Origin: Streptomyces griseoluteus
GTDB taxonomy: Bacteria > Actinomycetota > Actinomycetes > Streptomycetales > Streptomycetaceae
DNA: 64,000 nucleotides
Assembly: GCA_000717735.1 (NCBI GenBank)
Contig: JOBE01000001.1
Location: forward strand, 240,112-304,111
Reading direction: 5' to 3'
Position numbers and translations under genes: made by a program. This document shows, piece by piece, positions 60,197 through 64,000 of the stretch. The stretch's first letter is position 1. The number at the start of each line of letters is the position of its first letter. Below the pieces are notes generated by a model. It worked only from the letters and a program-made list of their open reading frames with translations, was not told the origin of the DNA and did not search any database.

Positions 60197-61237
60197 CTAG
60201 AAGTCCAGTTCCTTCGGGTTCTCGGGCTGTTCCAGTGGGGGAAGTTCCCCGAGGGTGTCCCACGGGACCTGGCGGCGGCGCAGGTCCGCCCGGATGTGCG
60301 CGGCGAGCTTCTTGGTGTCGCGGCGGTTCATGACCGCGCCGACGGCCGCGCCCACCATGAACGGCATGAGGTTCGGCAGGTTGCGCACCATGCGTTTCAT
60401 GATCTGCTGGCGCAGCTCGCGCTTGAGCTGTCCGCCGAGTGCCGCGTTGACGGTGGTGGGCCTGGTGGGGTCGACGCCCCGCTCCTCGGCCCAGGAGGTC
60501 AGGTAGGCCGTCGAACGCTGGGTGAGCCGGCCGGGGGGCCGCAGCCCGTAGACCTCGTGCAGTTCGGCGATGAGTTTGAGTTCCACGGCGGCGACGCCGG
60601 TGATCTCGGCCGCGAGCTCCGCCGGCATGGCCGGGGGTACGGGGAGCATGGCGGCGGCACCGACGCCCGCGCCCACGGTCGAACTCGCGTTCGCCGCGCC
60701 GGCGACGAGTTTGTCGGCGATCTCCTCGGGGCCGAGGCCGGGGAAATGTCTGCGGAGGGTCGCCAGGTCGCGGACGGGGATCCGCGGGGCGAGGTCGATC
60801 AACCGGTCGGCCAGGTGGCCGATGCCCGCCTTCGCGCTGTCTCCGCCGCGCTTCACGCCCTGACGGACGCCCTGCGCGACGCCGCGCCGGACGGCGTCGA
60901 TCCGGTCGGAGTCGATCTTGATCTTGTCGAGCTGGGCACGCGCCGGGTTGGCAAGCCGCCTGACGGCGCCGAAGCGCCCGTCCTGCCGTGCCCGGGCCGG
61001 CACGTCCCCCTCTCCCGCCTCCACCGGCAGGTACGCCGGGTCCGGCTCGGTGACCGCATCGAGCGAGGCCGGGAGGCCCCGCTCGTCGTCACGTGCGCCG
61101 GGGGAGGACAGGGAGGCGGTGTGCTCGGCTTCAGGAGCCTCCTGGGCACCCTCTGCCGGGCCTGAGGCGCCCTTGTGCGTCCAGGGGCTCCCGGGGAGCC
61201 TCGGACGCCGCTTCCGGGACGGTGTGTCGCCTGCCAC
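60197..61237 (-). CDS. Conserved hypothetical protein with Gly/Ala-rich hydrophobic region
   Basis: The product is 346 aa from ATG 61237. The first 105 residues are polar and low in complexity. The rest has a run of helices: VRRGVAQGVRQGVKRGGDSA, then a Gly/Ala-rich hydrophobic stretch with GAGVGAAAMLPVPPAMPAEL, and a second one, NLMPFMVGAAVGAVMNRRDT. This arrangement recalls EcsC-type proteins, but I do not assign the family. It ends in a proline-rich tail. It follows the DUF4193 gene by 12 nt in the same direction and is probably co-transcribed. Confidence 0.72.
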   Translation of the reverse strand: MAGDTPSRKRRPRLPGSPWTHKGASGPAEGAQEAPEAEHTASLSSPGARDDERGLPASLDAVTEPDPAYLPVEAGEGDVPARARQDGRFGAVRRLANPARAQLDKIKIDSDRIDAVRRGVAQGVRQGVKRGGDSAKAGIGHLADRLIDLAPRIPVRDLATLRRHFPGLGPEEIADKLVAGAANASSTVGAGVGAAAMLPVPPAMPAELAAEITGVAAVELKLIAELHEVYGLRPPGRLTQRSTAYLTSWAEERGVDPTRPTTVNAALGGQLKRELRQQIMKRMVRNLPNLMPFMVGAAVGAVMNRRDTKKLAAHIRADLRRRQVPWDTLGELPPLEQPENPKELDF

Positions 61238-61249
61238 GGCCGAGCGTTC

Positions 61250-61546
61250 TCAGTCGCAGTCGCGGCAGATCGGCTGGCCGTTCTTCTCCCTGGCCAGCTG
61301 GCTGCGGTGGTGCACGAGGAAGCAGCTCATGCAGGTGAACTCATCGGCCTGCTTGGGCAGGACCCGGACGGCCAGCTCCTCGTTCGAGAGGTCGGCGCCG
61401 GGAAGCTCCAGGCCTTCGGCGGCCTCGAACTCGTCGACGTCGACGGTCGAGGTCGACTTGTCGTTCCGGCGGGCCTTCAGTTCTTCAAGGCTGTCCGAAT
61501 CGACGTCGTCGTCGGTCTTGCGTGGGGTGTCGTAATCCGTTGCCAT
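61250..61546 (-). CDS. DUF4193 zinc-ribbon-like protein
   Basis: A 98-aa protein from ATG 61546 with AGGGGGAGA upstream. An acidic first half (DDDVDSDSLEELKARRNDKS) is followed by a four-cysteine ribbon at the end: FTCMSCFLVHHRSQLA and ICRDCD. It is highly conserved in actinobacteria and may bind zinc. Function unknown. A long leader region of nearly 400 nt lies upstream. Confidence 0.88.
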   Translation of the reverse strand: MATDYDTPRKTDDDVDSDSLEELKARRNDKSTSTVDVDEFEAAEGLELPGADLSNEELAVRVLPKQADEFTCMSCFLVHHRSQLAREKNGQPICRDCD

Positions 61547-61783
61547 GTCGCTCTCCCCCTCTGGGTGGTTGCGGTGTCTCCAGCGCACGTAACGCGTGAG
61601 AGGTCGGACTTGTGCCCGACCTGAGGCGGAGATTTTGCCTCACATCAAGGTCTGTTACTCAATCGACACCCGTCCTGTCCTCTCGCGAGGTGATCGGCTT
61701 GGGGTGGCGAACCGGACCGTACACGGTCCCGGGGGCGTCCCTTGCAGGCGCCACCCCGTGTACTTCCCGTCATTACGGGTCCC

Positions 61784-61809
61784 GGAAACCCGGACTTTTC
61801 CGGGTTTTC
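61784..61809 (-). terminator. Probable terminator after cutRS
   Basis: AAACCCGGA pairs with TCCGGGTTT around a 4-nt loop, extendable by a G-T pair; it lies 135 nt after the cutS stop. Confidence 0.5.
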
Positions 61810-61856
61810 GGAGGGATTTCCCGGTCACGGAGAGTGGAGGCCCTGACACCCTCTCC

Positions 61857-61870
61857 TGTGATCGATCACA
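61857..61870. promoter_or_regulatory. 14-bp perfect palindrome TGTGATCGATCACA
   Basis: It consists of TGTGA and TCACA half-sites with a 4-nt centre. The half-sites are Crp-like, but the spacing is shorter than the classical 6 nt. It lies 74 nt after cutS and 311 nt before the DUF4193 start. Confidence 0.4.
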
Positions 61871-61943
61871 CATGAGCGTCTCAGAATCAGGGCCCCTGAA
61901 TTCCGCGCAAAGCGAACGGAACCGGGTCGGCTCATGCAGTCTG

Positions 61944-63182
61944 TCAGATCGGCAGAGTGACGCGCATCACGAGGCCGCCGCCCTCGCGGGGCTCCGCGAT
62001 GATACGGCCGCCGTGGGCGCGGGCCACGGACCGGGCGATCGACAGGCCGAGCCCGACACCCTTGTCGCTGCCCGTCCGCTCCTGCCGGAGCCGCCGGAAC
62101 GGCTCGAAGAGGTTGTCGATCTCGTACGCGGGGACCACGGGGCCCGTGTTCGAGACGACGAGGACCGCCTGGCCGTGGTCCACCTCGGTGGTGACCTCCG
62201 CCCAGCCACCCTCCGGCACGTTGTACCGGATGGCGTTCTGGAGCAGGTTCAGGGCGATCCGCTCCAGGAGGACGCCGTTGCCCTGGACGACCGCCGGGGC
62301 GCGCTCCCCCCGGATCTCGATGCCCTTGGCCACCGCTTCGGCGTGCGCCTGGTCGACCGCCCGGGACGCGACCTCAGCGAGGTCGACGGCCTTGCGCTCG
62401 ATGATCTGGTTGTCGCTCCGGGCGAGCAGCAACAGGCCCTCGACGAGCTGCTCGCTGCGCTCGTTCGTGGCGAGCAGGGTCTTTCCGAGCTGCTGGAGCT
62501 CCACCGGTGCCCCCGGGTCCGAGAGGTGCACCTCCAGGAGCGTGCGGTTGATCGCGAGCGGGGTCCGCAGCTCGTGCGAGGCGTTCGCGACGAACCGCTG
62601 CTGCGCGGTGAAGGCACGCTCCAGGCGCTCCAGCATCTCGTCGAAGGTGTCGGCGAGCTCCTTGAGCTCGTCGTCCGGGCCGTCCAGCTCGATCCGCCGG
62701 GACAGGTCGGAACCGGCCACCTGGCGGGCGGTGCGGGTGATCCGGCCGAGCGGCGAGAGCACCCGTCCCGCCATGGCGTACCCGAAGGCGAAGGCGATGA
62801 TGCTCAGGCCGAGCAGGGCGAAGAGCGAACGGCGCAGGAGGTCGTCCAGGGCCCGGTCGCTCTGGTGCCGGAGGCAGACCGACACGGCCTCGTTGAACTG
62901 CTCTCCGGTGCCCGTGTCGGGCAGGACGCACCACGACGTGGTGGGCTGCACCTCGCCCTTGACGATCTTGAACGGCAGCTGGGCCGCGCTGTCGGTGAGT
63001 GCCTGCGCCGTGAAGAGGTAGATGATCGAGAGCAGCAGGATGCCCGCGATCAGGAACATGCCGCCGTACAGCAGCGTGAGGCGTATCCGGATGGTCGGGC
63101 GCAGCAGGGGACGGACCGGGTCCCTGGGGTCCCAGGTCGGTTTCGGTGGCGCCTGGGGGTGGGGCGCGGGGGTGGTGGCCAT
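61944..63182 (-). CDS. cutS: Sensor histidine kinase CutS
   Basis: The product is 412 aa from ATG 63182. It has a membrane helix near 35-60, an extracellular loop near 61-110 with two cysteines (SWCVLPDTG and VSVCLRHQSD), and a second helix near 118-142. HAMP follows, then HisKA (ANASHELRTPLAINRTL, His near 202) and HATPase (NLLQNAIRYN, GVGLGLSIARSVARAHGG). CutRS is the long-known Streptomyces pair linked to secretion stress, and the paired extracellular cysteines are thought to sense redox state of the cell surface. It starts 4 nt after cutR's stop. Confidence 0.9.
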   Translation of the reverse strand: MATTPAPHPQAPPKPTWDPRDPVRPLLRPTIRIRLTLLYGGMFLIAGILLLSIIYLFTAQALTDSAAQLPFKIVKGEVQPTTSWCVLPDTGTGEQFNEAVSVCLRHQSDRALDDLLRRSLFALLGLSIIAFAFGYAMAGRVLSPLGRITRTARQVAGSDLSRRIELDGPDDELKELADTFDEMLERLERAFTAQQRFVANASHELRTPLAINRTLLEVHLSDPGAPVELQQLGKTLLATNERSEQLVEGLLLLARSDNQIIERKAVDLAEVASRAVDQAHAEAVAKGIEIRGERAPAVVQGNGVLLERIALNLLQNAIRYNVPEGGWAEVTTEVDHGQAVLVVSNTGPVVPAYEIDNLFEPFRRLRQERTGSDKGVGLGLSIARSVARAHGGRIIAEPREGGGLVMRVTLPI

Positions 63183-63186
63183 CAGG

Positions 63187-63840
63187 TCAGATCCGGTACC
63201 CGGAGCCGGGGACCGTGACGATGACCGGCGGCTCGCCGAGCTTGCGGCGCAGGGTCATCACCGTGACGCGCACGACGTTGGTGAACGGGTCGGTGTTCTC
63301 GTCCCAGGCCTTCTCCAGGAGCTGCTCGGCCGAGACGACGGCGCCCTCGCTGCGCATGAGGACCTCCAGGACGGCGAACTCCTTCGGGGCGAGCTGGACC
63401 TCCTTGCCCTCCCGGAAGACCTCGCGGCGGTTGGGGTCGAGCTTGATGCCGGCGCGCTCCAGGACGGGCGGGAGGGGCACGCTCGTGCGACGGCCGAGGG
63501 CGCGCACGCGCGCGGTGAGCTCGGTGAAGGCGAAGGGCTTGGGCAGGTAGTCGTCCGCCCCGAGCTCCAGGCCCTCGACGCGGTCGCTGACGTCACCGGA
63601 GGCGGTGAGCATCAGGACGCGGGTGGGCATGCCCAGCTCCACGATCTTCCGGCAGACGTCGTCGCCGTGGACGAGGGGCAGGTCGCGGTCGAGGACGACG
63701 ACGTCGTAGTCGTTGACTCCCACGCGCTCCAGGGCCGCGGCGCCGTCGTACACGACGTCGACGGCCATGGCCTCCCGGCGCAGTCCGGTGGCCACCGCAT
63801 CGGCGAGCAGCTGCTCGTCCTCGACGACGAGTACGCGCAC
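63187..63840 (-). CDS. cutR: Response regulator CutR
   Basis: The product is 217 aa from GTG 63840 (VRVLVVEDEQLLADAVATGL). The phospho-acceptor Asp lies in VVVLDRDLPLVHGDD (near residue 51), with TAS and KPFAFTELTARV. The OmpR winged helix has LAPKEFAVLEVLMRSEGAVV and ends TVPGSGYRI. First gene of the cutRS operon. Only 98 nt of genuine upstream sequence remain before the adapter, so its promoter may be truncated in this contig. Confidence 0.92.
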   Translation of the reverse strand: MRVLVVEDEQLLADAVATGLRREAMAVDVVYDGAAALERVGVNDYDVVVLDRDLPLVHGDDVCRKIVELGMPTRVLMLTASGDVSDRVEGLELGADDYLPKPFAFTELTARVRALGRRTSVPLPPVLERAGIKLDPNRREVFREGKEVQLAPKEFAVLEVLMRSEGAVVSAEQLLEKAWDENTDPFTNVVRVTVMTLRRKLGEPPVIVTVPGSGYRI

Positions 63841-63938
63841 GTCGACTTCCTTCCCGTTGAGCCTCGGTCCGGGGTGGAGCGGGCTGAAGACCTGAGCACT
63901 GACTGTGCGTGTCCATCCTGCCCCGTACGCGCGTAAAC

Positions 63939-64000
63939 CTGTCTCTTATACACATCTCCGAGCCCACGAGACCGTACTAGATCTCGTATGCCGTCTTCTG
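63939..64000. other. Nextera/Illumina adapter contamination at contig end
   Basis: The block order is Tn5 mosaic end CTGTCTCTTATACACATCT (63939-63957), CCGAGCCCACGAGAC (63958-63972), an 8-base index CGTACTAG (63973-63980), then the P7 flow-cell sequence beginning ATCTCGTATGCC. This is library adapter, not genome. Minus-strand ORFs beginning MGSEMCIRDR and MYKRQ are translated from it. Confidence 0.98.

Larger units (their letters stand above)
61547..61943. other. 397-nt intergenic region upstream of the DUF4193 gene
   Basis: No gene recognised. It contains the probable cutS terminator and a 14-bp perfect palindrome (both listed). Confidence 0.5.

Noticed and set aside
63593..63967. ORFs starting MGSEMCIRDR and MYKRQ at the right end
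   Set aside because: Their N-termini are translated adapter; the rest is the antisense or out-of-frame shadow of cutR.
1..64000. tRNA, rRNA and CRISPR arrays
   Set aside because: No cloverleaf with a CCA-end context, no rRNA segment and no regularly spaced repeats were seen on reading both strands by eye.

Overview
This is a high-GC actinobacterial contig, almost certainly Streptomyces. It has GTG starts and very long antisense ORFs, a DUF397/XRE/ATPase regulatory triad, and the CutRS two-component system. The right-hand third has a gene order that I also recall, from memory, around dut in Mycobacterium tuberculosis (Rv2689c-Rv2699c). The last 62 bases are not biological: they are a Nextera/Illumina adapter with an index, so position 63938 is the true end of the contig.

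Left part (1-36.5 kb) is a dense defence island. It opens with the 5' end of a DUF2397/TIGR02677 gene, part of a Wadjet-type cassette that runs off the window. Next is a divergent locus of about 22 kb. Leftward run a sigma-70 factor with long extra N- and C-terminal regions, a DrmA helicase, a DrmB (DUF1998) protein and a small UvrD-like ATPase; the last three are joined by 4-nt stop/start overlaps. Rightward run a protein of about 2,100 residues that fuses a Ser/Thr kinase to a DEAD/DEAH helicase with DUF1998, a DrmD-like SNF2 helicase and a large DrmMI-like adenine methylase. The two arms share one short intergenic region with a 17-bp perfect palindrome that carries a TTGACA on each strand. 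All class 1 DISARM parts are present except the DrmC nuclease. The sigma factor and the kinase-helicase are additions that I do not know from any described DISARM. This is the best candidate for an undescribed system.

After it come the DUF397/XRE/ATPase regulatory triad, a large DUF2786 protein, McrB (with DUF4357 and EVE-like N-terminal regions) and McrC, and a UvrD-type helicase with a RelE-like N-terminus. A divergent pair of helix-turn-helix plus N6-adenine methylase genes follows, each with one non-canonical methylase motif, and then a small two-helix membrane protein.

Middle part (36.5-46.8 kb) is a graveyard of mobile DNA: two adjoining frameshifted tyrosine recombinases of Tn554-like arrangement, an IS110 tail, two IS5-type transposase 3' ends forming 82-bp direct repeats around a membrane Ser/Thr kinase gene, a small-membrane-protein/XRE pair, a truncated FG-GAP repeat gene, and two ISL3 transposase pieces on either side of an intact SMI1/KNR4 gene. 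It marks the junction between island and core chromosome.

Right part (46.8-63.9 kb) is core genome: a TRAM-domain RNA methyltransferase, a KimA-like APC permease, two Trk/RCK potassium-regulator proteins, DUF3159, an OB-fold protein, KdpE/KdpD (without kdpFABC), an orphan ABC ATPase, DUF3710, dUTPase, a thioesterase, DUF3093, a conserved hypothetical, DUF4193 and CutS/CutR. Potassium handling is a recurring theme. I found no tRNA, rRNA or CRISPR array.
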